64,000 nt of DNA. Source: Lachnospiraceae bacterium. GTDB lineage: Bacteria > Bacillota > Clostridia > Lachnospirales > Lachnospiraceae. The position numbers and the translations under genes were made by a program. The notes under the pieces are model-generated. The model saw nothing but the letters and a program-made list of their open reading frames with translations. It ran no database searches and had not been told where the DNA came from. Shown in pieces: positions 35,780 to 44,557 of the stretch (position 1 is its first letter; each line of letters begins with the position of its first letter). Location: assembly GCA_024685005.1 (NCBI GenBank), contig JAIKWF010000071.1:62001-126000 (forward strand), read 5' to 3'.

Positions 35780-36136
35780 TTATTCAAAATAAATCCCAAG
35801 ATTTTGCATGGTAGCACTCAGATCCCGCAGATCCTGAATACCAATCTCGTTGAAGTTCCTCCTTGGCGGCGCCGACGATACGATTTTTGCTTCCGTCTTT
35901 TCGTACAGGCTTGCCGACTCACTCAGAACCTTCTTCATGGTTCCCAGGCTGCCGCATTCTTTCTCTACCTCGTCTATCACTGATCTGAGGACCTGCTTAT
36001 CCAGCTTACCGTCTGTCAGGCTGTCGAAGCTTGCGTAGATATCTTCCAGCCTGTTGCAGTTTTTCTTCAGCTCTCGCTGTTCAGACTCTAATTCCGATAT
36101 GCAGTTTTTGATCTGTTTTAATGAAATACGAAACAT
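35780..36136 (-). CDS. Small coiled-coil protein of the WXG100 unit
   Basis: 118 residues, mostly helical and charged, without a WXG motif. It contains YEKTE at residues 78-82, the position where the neighbouring substrates carry their YxxxE export-type motif. It is last in a four-gene unit with three WXG100 proteins and is probably a secreted partner or chaperone. Family not recognised. Confidence 0.6.
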   Translation of the reverse strand: MFRISLKQIKNCISELESEQRELKKNCNRLEDIYASFDSLTDGKLDKQVLRSVIDEVEKECGSLGTMKKVLSESASLYEKTEAKIVSSAPPRRNFNEIGIQDLRDLSATMQNLGIYFE

Positions 36137-36193
36137 AAAATCACCTTACTTCACTGCCCCTCACGCTGAACAAGCAAATACCCTCTTTCTTCA

Positions 36194-36514
36194 TCAGCCC
36201 CCTGACGAAGAATTCTTCTGCTCAATGATCTCCAGGTTGCGAAGCTCAGCATCTCTGATATTTCTTGCCATCTCCGCAAGCGTACTTGCAACTCTGTCCA
36301 CATTCTCTCCGGACTTTTTGATCTTCTCTTTCAGCTTGTTTCCCTTGCCTACATAAGAAGTTGCATTGTCGCCTTCCCAGTTTTTCTTTACATTATTCAT
36401 GCAATCTGTCATATTACTGTCACTGATCTTCTTGATGCTGCTTGCGATCTCCTGAAGCGCTCTGACCTGTGACATTGCTTTTTCATAATTAAAATAAATC
36501 TCGCCCCTAGTCAC
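36194..36514 (-). CDS. WXG100-like protein
   Basis: 106 residues, a two-helix hairpin with the turn NWEGDN (W46, G48). Unlike its neighbours it has no Y in the YxxxE position (the region reads IRDAE) and ends in a Ser/Gly tail. It may be the partner that lacks the signal in a heterodimer. The start is GTG at 36514, nine bases after GGAG; an ATG upstream is out of frame. Confidence 0.8.
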   Translation of the reverse strand: MTRGEIYFNYEKAMSQVRALQEIASSIKKISDSNMTDCMNNVKKNWEGDNATSYVGKGNKLKEKIKKSGENVDRVASTLAEMARNIRDAELRNLEIIEQKNSSSGG

Positions 36515-36532
36515 TGTGCATAACTCCTTTCA

Positions 36533-36850
36533 CTAATAGCTGATAACATCGATCGGTAACTGCTTTGATAACAGCTGGTTCTGTTTCTCTGCCTCTTCGT
36601 ACAAACCGGCCATCTTGAGCAGGTCCGTAGGATGCTCCTCCAGAAGCTTCAGGATCTTGGGAATATCTTCCTTGATCACGGTATAGTTCTTCTGATGCTG
36701 ATTGCTTGCATCACCTTCCCAGTATTTCTTGGTTCCCAGAACCACGCGGGTAATCTCGTTTAATTCTTTTTCGATGGATTTAATGGACGTTGAAATCTCA
36801 CCCGCTTTGGATTTCATAACCTCCGGTTTAACTTTTAATGTGATTGCCAT
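36533..36850 (-). CDS. WXG100 family protein
   Basis: 105 residues. Helix, YWEGDA turn (W44), helix, then YEEAE at 84-88, the C-terminal type VII export motif. It ends in PIDVISY, very like the DVISY end of the proteins at 47993 and 49063, which points to common ancestry. It is the second gene of the unit started by the LytTR-like promoter at 37229-37292. Confidence 0.9.
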   Translation of the reverse strand: MAITLKVKPEVMKSKAGEISTSIKSIEKELNEITRVVLGTKKYWEGDASNQHQKNYTVIKEDIPKILKLLEEHPTDLLKMAGLYEEAEKQNQLLSKQLPIDVISY

Positions 36851-36861
36851 TGATCTGCCTC

Positions 36862-37164
36862 CTAAACACTGATAGACGAAACGAGCTGCTCTACCTTATT
36901 CTCGCAGGTATCGTACTCTGTCACTGCCGTAGTTTCGTAATTTACGATGTCATCCAGCATCTTGCACAGGTTCTCAAGCTTTTTGATGTCGCCGATAAAT
37001 GCTTTGTTGAACTCTGCGTTGGCTTCACCGCTCCACATCTTGTTCAGCTGTTCTACATCCTGTCGCATCGCATCGATTTTCTTTCTAACGACTGAGATAT
37101 CTTTCTTGATATCATCCCGGTCTTTTTTCAGCGTCCGGGTATTGACTTTGATCTTGTCCGCCAT
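36862..37164 (-). CDS. WXG100 family protein
   Basis: 100 residues. Basic N-terminal helix, MWSGEA turn (W44), second helix and YDTCE (84-88) as YxxxE motif. It is the first gene after the promoter at 37229-37292; 11 bases separate it from the next WXG100 gene. It probably forms a heterodimer with one of its neighbours for export through EssC. Confidence 0.9.
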   Translation of the reverse strand: MADKIKVNTRTLKKDRDDIKKDISVVRKKIDAMRQDVEQLNKMWSGEANAEFNKAFIGDIKKLENLCKMLDDIVNYETTAVTEYDTCENKVEQLVSSISV

Positions 37165-37228
37165 CTTGCACCTCCACCTTTTTTCCTTTCGTCACGCAAT
37201 CTCTCACGCTCATTTATTGCATGATCGT

Positions 37229-37292
37229 ACTATACCATATTTCAATCCGTTTTTGTTCGAAATGCGACGAATGGTTCATTTCAGCGGACGAA
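37229..37292 (-). promoter_or_regulatory. Substrate-unit promoter with paired TTCGTC repeats (site 1)
   Basis: On the minus strand two direct repeats, TTCGTCC and TTCGTCG, start 21 bases apart with CTGAAATGAAC between them. Exactly 30 bases after the second comes TATAGT. No good -35 box is present, as expected for an activator-dependent promoter. The same layout occurs at 48740, 49833 and 56144. It precedes three WXG100 genes. Confidence 0.75.
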
Positions 37293-37302
37293 TGGTAAAA
37301 AA

Positions 37303-37551
37303 TCACACCATTATGAGCTTTTCGCCGTTTAAAATCCCGTTCTCCGCCAGGGTCGTATGGTCCGGAAGAAGGCGATGATGCTGCAGGGAACAGAGCATAA
37401 ACCGGTCGGCGGTGCTTTCCGGGGTACTCCTGTATTTTTTGCACATCATCTCATTGATCTCCTGGATCAGTGCGCTGATCTTCACATTTTCATCCAGACG
37501 AAGGCTGAATGTCTGGTCCACAGCGGGAAAATAAATATCTACCATGATCAT
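37303..37551 (-). CDS. YukD/EsaB-like ubiquitin-fold protein
   Basis: 82 residues with a beta-grasp pattern: VDIYFPAVDQTFSLRLDENVKISALIQEI, then a helix, and the ending LLPDHTTLAENGILNGEKLIMV, as in the type VII accessory protein YukD/EsaB. Such proteins regulate or assist the EssC ATPase. The start ATG at 37551 overlaps the upstream stop as ATGA and has GGAGA nine bases upstream. It is the last gene of the core operon. Confidence 0.8.
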   Translation of the reverse strand: MIMVDIYFPAVDQTFSLRLDENVKISALIQEINEMMCKKYRSTPESTADRFMLCSLQHHRLLPDHTTLAENGILNGEKLIMV

Positions 37552-38243
37552 TTTATGTATTCTCCTATCAAATCCGACACCAGGTTGGAAAACTCTTCTT
37601 TTATAAAGGGGCGGGAAGAGATCTGTCCTTCTTTGTTGCAATAAACCTGCCCTTCCTCATCGCCCAGCCGCAAAAGGATCCTCTCCTTCAGCTTTTCCTC
37701 CCCGGCATGCATGATCTCAAGCATGTAAGGGATATTGGCAAACCGGGCCAGGGCCTGGGGTTGTACATACTCTTTGCTTCTTATGATATTCTCAAAGCTC
37801 TTTTCTTCCTCCAGGGTGGGAACATAGTCCTCTTCTCCGTATCCCTCCGGCAGCAGGATTTCTTTTACTTCCTCTTTTTGCGGCGCCCGCAGGCTGTATC
37901 TGGCATTTTCCCGGTCGGTCACGCCAACCAGGCAAAAATCCTCTCCCCGCTGGTAGATAAACACCGACTCCCTGATATCTCCCGATGTCCTGACCAGATA
38001 CGTCCAGTCGGCATCCTTTATGATACAGAGCAAAGCGTCCAGGTCCTTTTCGATCACGAATTTTTCCTCGGATCCCTCAATCAGTCCGTTTTGCACCATA
38101 TCGTTGATCAGATAGCACATCTCGGAATCATTGCATCTGACCGGAGACCCCTGAATGGTGATATTCTGCATTCCCTTGGCCGCAAGCAACACCATCAGCT
38201 CGCTTTTGGACAGAACATATCGTTCCTCATGCATTTGCGTCAC
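37548..38243 (-). CDS. Type VII island protein of unknown function
   Basis: 231 residues, soluble, no membrane helix. The first ~85 residues resemble a winged-helix-like or small helical domain (LSKSELMVLLAAKGMQNITI). The centre has beta strands (WTYLVRTSGDIRESVFIYQR), and the C-terminus is acidic and helical. Position between the LytTR regulator and YukD, with overlaps on both sides, says it belongs to the secretion machinery, perhaps as a substrate chaperone of EspG type; no sequence motif proves it. The start is GTG at 38243 with AGGAGG nine bases upstream. Confidence 0.6.
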   Translation of the reverse strand: MTQMHEERYVLSKSELMVLLAAKGMQNITIQGSPVRCNDSEMCYLINDMVQNGLIEGSEEKFVIEKDLDALLCIIKDADWTYLVRTSGDIRESVFIYQRGEDFCLVGVTDRENARYSLRAPQKEEVKEILLPEGYGEEDYVPTLEEEKSFENIIRSKEYVQPQALARFANIPYMLEIMHAGEEKLKERILLRLGDEEGQVYCNKEGQISSRPFIKEEFSNLVSDLIGEYIK

Positions 38244-38958
38244 TTCCCAGCACCTCCTTCAATATGTTCTTCTGGCCGCGTGAAAAAGGAATCTCATCCT
38301 TATTATCCAGGCGGATATAATTCTCGGAAAACTCCACGCTCTGAATGTGTCTTCTGTTTACCACAAAGCTTCTGTGACAGCGGATAAAATAATCCGGCAG
38401 CGTCGCCACAATGGCATCCAGAGACTCATATACCACATACTCTTTCACGGAGCAGTTCACATACACCTTTTTGTTGCGGGCCTCCACATAATATACATTC
38501 CGAAAGGGGATCGCAACATCTTCGCTTCTTCTGTTTAAGATGATGCACTCTTCCTCCGTGGAAGGATCCTGGGTCGCAACAACCTGCCTGATAAAATTCT
38601 GAAAGCTTTCCTTTGCAACATCATCCACAAAGGGCTTCAGCAGAAGAGATGAGGCCTTTACCTCCGGATTCAGATAGCGGATGGGCGAAATGCTGGTATC
38701 GGCAATGATCATAATCTCCGTCTGCGCCGAATGGGCCCGCACCTCTTTTGCCACATCAAAGCCCGTTTTCCCGGTCACATCAATGACGGCGATCTGGCCC
38801 CTGCCGGTGGATGCCGCATTTTGTGCAGCGCTCTTGTCCTCAAGATAGGAAATGATCTCCAGTTCTTCATCACTCAGGACGGCGATGGTTTTCCTGACCA
38901 GCTTGACAATATAAGCTTCCTGCTTTTTATTCTCCATACAGATCAGTAGTGAAATCAT
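38227..38958 (-). CDS. LytTR-family DNA-binding response regulator
   Basis: 243 residues. The N-terminal receiver-like domain has AVIDVTG (D60 as possible phospho-acceptor) and LLLKPF (K108), but lacks the usual acidic pair near the start, so it may be an atypical receiver. Residues 138-238 form a LytTR domain (NVYYVEARNKKVYVN, FIRCHRSFVVNRRHI). LytTR proteins bind two 9-bp direct repeats about 21 bp apart. Four promoters in this island have exactly such repeats. It is encoded between EssC and YukD; no histidine kinase gene is in the window. Confidence 0.88.
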   Translation of the reverse strand: MISLLICMENKKQEAYIVKLVRKTIAVLSDEELEIISYLEDKSAAQNAASTGRGQIAVIDVTGKTGFDVAKEVRAHSAQTEIMIIADTSISPIRYLNPEVKASSLLLKPFVDDVAKESFQNFIRQVVATQDPSTEEECIILNRRSEDVAIPFRNVYYVEARNKKVYVNCSVKEYVVYESLDAIVATLPDYFIRCHRSFVVNRRHIQSVEFSENYIRLDNKDEIPFSRGQKNILKEVLGSDANA

Positions 38959-38963
38959 TCCTG

Positions 38964-41900
38964 CTACCTCCTTGCAAGCGGTATCACTACTTTACGCACA
39001 TCCTGGCTCATAACCCCTGCCGTATAACCGATTCCGGGTTTGAGCATTTCCGACTGTTCCTGATAAGCCACATTGTCAAAGTTAAAGAGTCTGTTTTCCG
39101 TTACATTACCGCCAAAGTGAATACCTGTCTTGTGTCCTGTAAACAGGGTAAACAGATCCCTGTACTCCACATCAGCCACTTCGTCCAGTTTGATATTGGC
39201 AATAAAGTAAATGTTATGCAGTCTTCCTTTTTCGATGATGTTCTCCAAAAATCCCGACATCTCGTATTCCGTTGTATAGACCATATTGATAAACCAGGCA
39301 AGCTCCGAAATAAAGATAAAGATGGGCTTTTCCTGGGACATCTTCTCGAAGATCTCCTCTTCTTCCAGATCCTCTTCCATCAGCTGGCCTTTGAATTTGT
39401 TTCTTCTGACAAACTCCGGAAGGAGCTCCCGGAAGTATTCAAATACTGTTTCATCCGAATCCACATACCGGATCTGCTCCATGCCTTCGTAAGCACGCAT
39501 AAACTTTCCGGGACCGTCCACAACACAGATCTCGGAGTTTTTGTCCATGGCTGACTGCAGAACCACTTTGAAATAGTTCTTCTTGCCGGAACGTGCCAGA
39601 CCGGTGATCAGATAGCAATAGGTCTGTCGCAGATCGATACCGTAAAGCAGTGCATCCTCCTGTTTGTATCCCACAGGAAGCAGTGCAGGATTCTCCTGCA
39701 TTTTCCAGTAGTCTTCCAGCTCCTTGAATTCGGACCATACAGGTTTTTCCGGGATCTCCGGGATGGGCCGTGCACATTTTCCGTTCCAGTTTTCCTTCAT
39801 ATCGGCACACAGATCCGCGATCCGCTCGATTCGCTGATAATCGTCGGAAGCTTCCAGGGCAAGGGCAACCTGATACTCCAGGATCCTGCCGCCGGAAAGG
39901 GCAAGTCCGCGGCCCTTTACGCCGGACTCGGGAAGGACTTCGATTCCCATGGTATGCAGAATGTCGCTGTAGGCATATTTGTCCTGCATTTCCACGCAGA
40001 TATTCTGTTTGATGTTCTCCGCAATACGGGAAGGTACGTCCGCCATGGAAATACCGCCGCCGGTGATGATCAGGTAGATACCGTGGCTCACACCCTCCTT
40101 GGACAGGGTGATAATAAAGTCCACATACTCCTCCTGAGTCTTTTCATTAAAGGCGGAAAAGTTATCGATGGCAACAATGATAGCCGGCATGGTGACGCCG
40201 TGCACCTGTACATACTGGCTGTAGTTACCGCCTCGCAGCGTCTTTTTTCTCTCCTCCAGGATATCGTTCAGCATGACAAAGAATTTGGCGATCTTGTCAT
40301 AATCTCCTTCATACATCACGCCGCCGAAATGGGGGCAATCCTCATAGGCCGACATCATCTTACTGCTGAAATCAATACCGTAAAAATTGATGTACTCCGG
40401 TGTATATTTGGAAATCAGTCCGTAAATGATGGTCTGCAGCGCCGTACTCTTTCCGGTTACTACCATACCGAAGATACCGAGATGCCCTTCCGTTGAAAAG
40501 TTGACATGAATGGGCATCTGCGCCTGATTCTGGGGATCGTCCATCAGACCGATGACAACATCCAGTTCCCATACATCCTTCTGCACCGGCCATCTGCCGC
40601 CTTCATATTTGTTTTTCGAGTATTCCTCAAACTCTTCCAAATACATCTGGGTAGGAAGGACAGGCATCCACAGCTGCAGCTCGTGGGTATATCCGTTCTC
40701 TGCCGCGATCTTGGCAAGGTACTCCGTAACCGCATCCAGTTGGGTCTTTTCTTTCGCCTGGGGAAGCTTGGTCTTTCTGACGGAAGCAAGCTTCATCATC
40801 ACACGGATATCCTCTTCCTCATATTTCTGCGCTTCGATATAAAGCCTGATATAATCCTCCAGTCTGGCGGAATTATACACGCTTTCGGCATAGTCGATGC
40901 CGTTTTTCTCAAATTCGATATAGAGCTGGGCAACCAGAGCGCTCATTCTGGACTTCTTTTCCTCGCACTCTGTCACATCGAATCCCAGAGTCTCTAAAGC
41001 CTTTAGCATGTTATGCTTGATCTCGGTCAGCCAGTTATACAAAAGCTTTTCTTTCTGGGAAACCTTCGCATAACTTCCCGACATATCGATCTTACCGGTA
41101 AGGGTATAGAGGCTGGCGATATCTGTCTTGCCGCTGCCGTCTTCCTCTTCGTATGCCGCACCGGAAAAGCCGGACTGGAACAGCTCGAACACTTCATCAT
41201 TACCTACCTGCAGGTACGCACGTCCCGCCTGGGTAATGTAAGCCGCATCCGGTTTATGGAGCATATCATTACTGTCCTGTCTGTCCTGCACACGAAGGCA
41301 AAGCCTGAACTTGGAGTTACTCCAAATGTTGTCATCTACAGTACCGCTGGGCTTCTGGGTTGCCAGGATCAGATGCACGCCAAGGCTTCGACCTACCTGT
41401 GCCACGCTGATCAGCTCGCGCATGAAATCAGGCTCTTCACGCTTCAACTCCGCAAACTCGTCGATGATGATGAACAGATGGGGGATGGGCATGGATGCCT
41501 CTTTGTTCTTATACAGTTTGGTATACAGGTTAATGTTGTTTACGCCGTACTCGTTAAAGACTCTCTGACGACGTCTGTTCTCACTCTTAATGGAAACCAT
41601 GGCTCTGTGCACCTGGTTTCCGGACAGGTTGGAGATCTGTCCGATCAGATGGGGCAGACCGTTAAACAGGTTCGCCATACCACCGCCCTTATAGTCGATG
41701 ATAAAGTAGCCGATATCATCGGGGCTGTAGTTTAATGCAAGGGAAAGCATATAGGTCTGCAGGGTCTCCGACTTACCGGAACCTGTAGTACCTGCCACCA
41801 AACCGTGGGGTCCGTGATATTTTTCATGCAGATCCAGATAGCAGTCAGCACCGCCTGCCTTTTGGCCGATGACACCCTTGATATTGTCATAGGTTCTGTT

Positions 41901-43928
41901 TTTGATCCAGCGGTCAAGCACGTTTAAGTCGCTGAGCTTAGTGGCACCGAACATTTCAAAGAAGGTAAGGGAAGTAGGGATATCTCCTCCCGTACCCGTT
42001 TCCGTAACGTAGTAGTTGGACAGTCTGCCGGCAAAGGCTCCCAGTTCCGAATCATCCACTGCGTCAAAATTGATGGCGATACGCTCATCCTTTTGGGCGG
42101 AAACGTTAAAGATCCCCTTGAATTTATCATCATTCTCAATGATCACTTCACAGTCATTGGGAAGGTTTTCCTGGGTCTCGGATAAAATAAAGGTGGTCAG
42201 ACCGTAGTTTTTCCCGGTATCAAATACATACTTGGAGATCAGCTCTCCTGCCATCAGTTCCGGATTGAGCAAAAACAGGATAAAGTAGGGCTTGCACACA
42301 TCCGGCTTTTTGCTGGCTTCGGATTCGTCTCTGTGGCGGAAGATCTTTGCCAGCTCATAGAGGACATCACTGGCTTCATTCTTGTCGGATGCCACATAGC
42401 GGATCTTTTTATCCTCCGACCAGACATGGGGGAACCATTTTACAAAGTCCCATTTATCCAGGTTGGCGGAATTTTGCGCATCATAAATAAACGCCATTTT
42501 CACATCCGTGTAGCAGTTGTTTGCGGCGATCTGAACGGAAATATTTTTAACCACTTCATGGGCGCCCTTCAGATATTCGCCGCCCACAAGACCGATGAGC
42601 TTGTCTTTCAGAAGATCCACGCAGATCGGTACGTTATAAAGTGTTTTGAAGTTGTCCCGGATCATACGGGGTTTTTCTTCCAGACTGTCATCGTACAGGG
42701 TGAACTTTTTCTTGGCTACCGCAATATTCGCCTGGAAGGGCAGATCACCGATACCCAGTCTGGGATAGATAAAGTCCTCGTGTCTTTGGTTCCTGTTCCA
42801 CAAAAGCGTGGTATTGTCCACGTAGCCAAGGCACTCCTGAGCGCTTTGGTACATGATATGCATTGCCTTGATATTGCTCTCGTATTTTTCCCGGACTTCA
42901 TCGGATTTGTTCTGCAGATAACGGCTGTATGCCTCAAAGCGGTGCAGTTCTGCTTCCTTATCCTCTTTATCCTGATTTTTCACCGCAAGGACTGCCCAGA
43001 TCACACCTACGGCCGCCGAAGAAAGGGCCATGATCAGTCCCGAATAAGATGCCAGGGAAGAACCGCCGCCGGAGGTCATCAGCATACATCCCAAAGCCAT
43101 GGGCAGCGCCATGGTAAGTGCCGGTCCCACAGTCATGAGAAGGGGCTGTTTTTTGGATTTGCCAAGAGCCGGCGGGGGCTCGATCTCGATGGTCTCCTTT
43201 TCGATCTTCTCGATATTTCTGGGGGCACGATGGATCAGCACCCTGCTGTCTTTTTGAATGTTCTTTTGGGGACGGCCGGGCTGCTGTTGCTGCTCCCGCT
43301 CATACTCATAGGGCTTTAGCACATCGGAAAGAACCACGGAGCTTTCTCCCGTGTCGATGGCCAGAAGATCTCCCAAAAATACGATGTGCAATCCGAAAAT
43401 ATTGATATAATCACCAAACCGGAGGGTATAGCTTCCTCTGATCATATAGGTATTGACGCAAAGACCGTTGGTACCCTTATTGGTGATCTGCCAGCCGCCG
43501 GGTCCTTTGGTAAGGATCGCATGCTCCCTCGACACCAGGCCGGAATAATCGTAGCAGATCAGATTGGTTTCATTTTTACCGATGGTGATGGCTGTCTGAT
43601 TCTCAATGGAAATTTTTTGAAAGACGTGAAATGCCTGTGTGATCTTTCGGACCAGCACAGATACCACTTCGTTTTCAGTGTAGATTTGAATGACATCCCC
43701 GTTTTGAAGGGTCTTACGCTCGTAGCTTTCGCTTTCTTTTATGACGCTGTAGGTAGGATCTTCCAGAAAGACCCAGGCGTCATTTACAACCTCCAGCTTC
43801 AGAATAACATCCTTCTTCAGACCGTATACGTTCTTATACAATGCAACGGAATAATTGGAGTTATTCGTTACAGGAAGCCAGATCTCACGGAAGGTAGAAC
43901 TTGTATATACGCACAGTATGATTGCCAT
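38964..43928 (-). CDS. essC: EssC-type FtsK/SpoIIIE ATPase of the type VII secretion system
   Basis: 1654 residues, normal for EssC. Two FHA-like domains are at the N-terminus (the second with GKNET, SREHA and TNKGT-like motifs). Two transmembrane helices lie at about 265-315. Three FtsK-type ATPase domains follow. D1 (Walker A GTTGSGKSE near 710; Walker B FIIIDEFAEL) looks active. D2 has GMVVTGKST near 1158 but the Walker B reads AIDNF. D3 has GLARSGKK near 1444 and ISELAWF. D2 and D3 thus look regulatory. It is the central motor that recognises WXG100 substrates. It lies downstream of two FHA membrane protein genes and upstream of the LytTR regulator. Confidence 0.95.
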   Translation of the reverse strand: MAIILCVYTSSTFREIWLPVTNNSNYSVALYKNVYGLKKDVILKLEVVNDAWVFLEDPTYSVIKESESYERKTLQNGDVIQIYTENEVVSVLVRKITQAFHVFQKISIENQTAITIGKNETNLICYDYSGLVSREHAILTKGPGGWQITNKGTNGLCVNTYMIRGSYTLRFGDYINIFGLHIVFLGDLLAIDTGESSVVLSDVLKPYEYEREQQQQPGRPQKNIQKDSRVLIHRAPRNIEKIEKETIEIEPPPALGKSKKQPLLMTVGPALTMALPMALGCMLMTSGGGSSLASYSGLIMALSSAAVGVIWAVLAVKNQDKEDKEAELHRFEAYSRYLQNKSDEVREKYESNIKAMHIMYQSAQECLGYVDNTTLLWNRNQRHEDFIYPRLGIGDLPFQANIAVAKKKFTLYDDSLEEKPRMIRDNFKTLYNVPICVDLLKDKLIGLVGGEYLKGAHEVVKNISVQIAANNCYTDVKMAFIYDAQNSANLDKWDFVKWFPHVWSEDKKIRYVASDKNEASDVLYELAKIFRHRDESEASKKPDVCKPYFILFLLNPELMAGELISKYVFDTGKNYGLTTFILSETQENLPNDCEVIIENDDKFKGIFNVSAQKDERIAINFDAVDDSELGAFAGRLSNYYVTETGTGGDIPTSLTFFEMFGATKLSDLNVLDRWIKNRTYDNIKGVIGQKAGGADCYLDLHEKYHGPHGLVAGTTGSGKSETLQTYMLSLALNYSPDDIGYFIIDYKGGGMANLFNGLPHLIGQISNLSGNQVHRAMVSIKSENRRRQRVFNEYGVNNINLYTKLYKNKEASMPIPHLFIIIDEFAELKREEPDFMRELISVAQVGRSLGVHLILATQKPSGTVDDNIWSNSKFRLCLRVQDRQDSNDMLHKPDAAYITQAGRAYLQVGNDEVFELFQSGFSGAAYEEEDGSGKTDIASLYTLTGKIDMSGSYAKVSQKEKLLYNWLTEIKHNMLKALETLGFDVTECEEKKSRMSALVAQLYIEFEKNGIDYAESVYNSARLEDYIRLYIEAQKYEEEDIRVMMKLASVRKTKLPQAKEKTQLDAVTEYLAKIAAENGYTHELQLWMPVLPTQMYLEEFEEYSKNKYEGGRWPVQKDVWELDVVIGLMDDPQNQAQMPIHVNFSTEGHLGIFGMVVTGKSTALQTIIYGLISKYTPEYINFYGIDFSSKMMSAYEDCPHFGGVMYEGDYDKIAKFFVMLNDILEERKKTLRGGNYSQYVQVHGVTMPAIIVAIDNFSAFNEKTQEEYVDFIITLSKEGVSHGIYLIITGGGISMADVPSRIAENIKQNICVEMQDKYAYSDILHTMGIEVLPESGVKGRGLALSGGRILEYQVALALEASDDYQRIERIADLCADMKENWNGKCARPIPEIPEKPVWSEFKELEDYWKMQENPALLPVGYKQEDALLYGIDLRQTYCYLITGLARSGKKNYFKVVLQSAMDKNSEICVVDGPGKFMRAYEGMEQIRYVDSDETVFEYFRELLPEFVRRNKFKGQLMEEDLEEEEIFEKMSQEKPIFIFISELAWFINMVYTTEYEMSGFLENIIEKGRLHNIYFIANIKLDEVADVEYRDLFTLFTGHKTGIHFGGNVTENRLFNFDNVAYQEQSEMLKPGIGYTAGVMSQDVRKVVIPLARR

Positions 43929-43950
43929 ATTGCTTTTTCCCCATTTTTCT

Positions 43951-44538
43951 TTACAAAATCAAAAGTTTCAACTCTGTATTCCCCAGCATGATCGCGTCGC
44001 CGCTGCCAACAAGGACAGCTTCCCCGGCCACAGGGATCAGCTTCTTTCCCCGTCTTACATTGACGGGATGATTGCCGTCCAAATTCCGTACAAGGAGATT
44101 TTTCTCCTCCCGGATCAGCTGGATCTGACGTCCCGCAATGGATGCGTCATTCAGAACAATGGCGTTGCCGTCGTCCCGTCCCACCGTAGAAGCATCAAAC
44201 ACATGGATCACATACTTCTTGGTGGACAAAATACCCTTTTCTTCGATCTGTACACTGATCTTTTCTCCGAAATCCTCATAAACGTTCTTTTCTTCCTGAT
44301 GATATTGCACGTCATAAGGATTGTTGCTGTTTTCTTCCGATCCGGTCTTTTGTACATACATGGTATTGCGAAGGCTGGCATCCAGACTTTCCTCTCTGGT
44401 CCTGCTCATCTGCAGGGAAACCATCTCCGCTATTTTTTTATTGCGCTTGCGCTGGTAAAAAGAGAGTATAATCAGCACAAGCAATAGCAGACCTTCGAAT
44501 ATGACCAGTGTCAGATCCGGCAGGATCCGTGCATCCAT
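43951..44538 (-). CDS. Membrane-anchored FHA domain protein
   Basis: 195 residues. One N-terminal transmembrane helix (10-27) followed by a basic stretch and a cytoplasmic FHA-like domain in about 105-195 (VGRDDGNAIVLNDASIAGRQIQLIR). The usual SRxH is AGRQI, so phosphopeptide binding may be weakened, though R remains. It lies between EssC and the pseudoprotease-FHA gene in the core operon and probably forms part of the FHA/kinase signalling layer at the membrane. Confidence 0.82.
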   Translation of the reverse strand: MDARILPDLTLVIFEGLLLLVLIILSFYQRKRNKKIAEMVSLQMSRTREESLDASLRNTMYVQKTGSEENSNNPYDVQYHQEEKNVYEDFGEKISVQIEEKGILSTKKYVIHVFDASTVGRDDGNAIVLNDASIAGRQIQLIREEKNLLVRNLDGNHPVNVRRGKKLIPVAGEAVLVGSGDAIMLGNTELKLLIL

Positions 44539-44557
44539 AATCCCGTCCCCCTGTTAT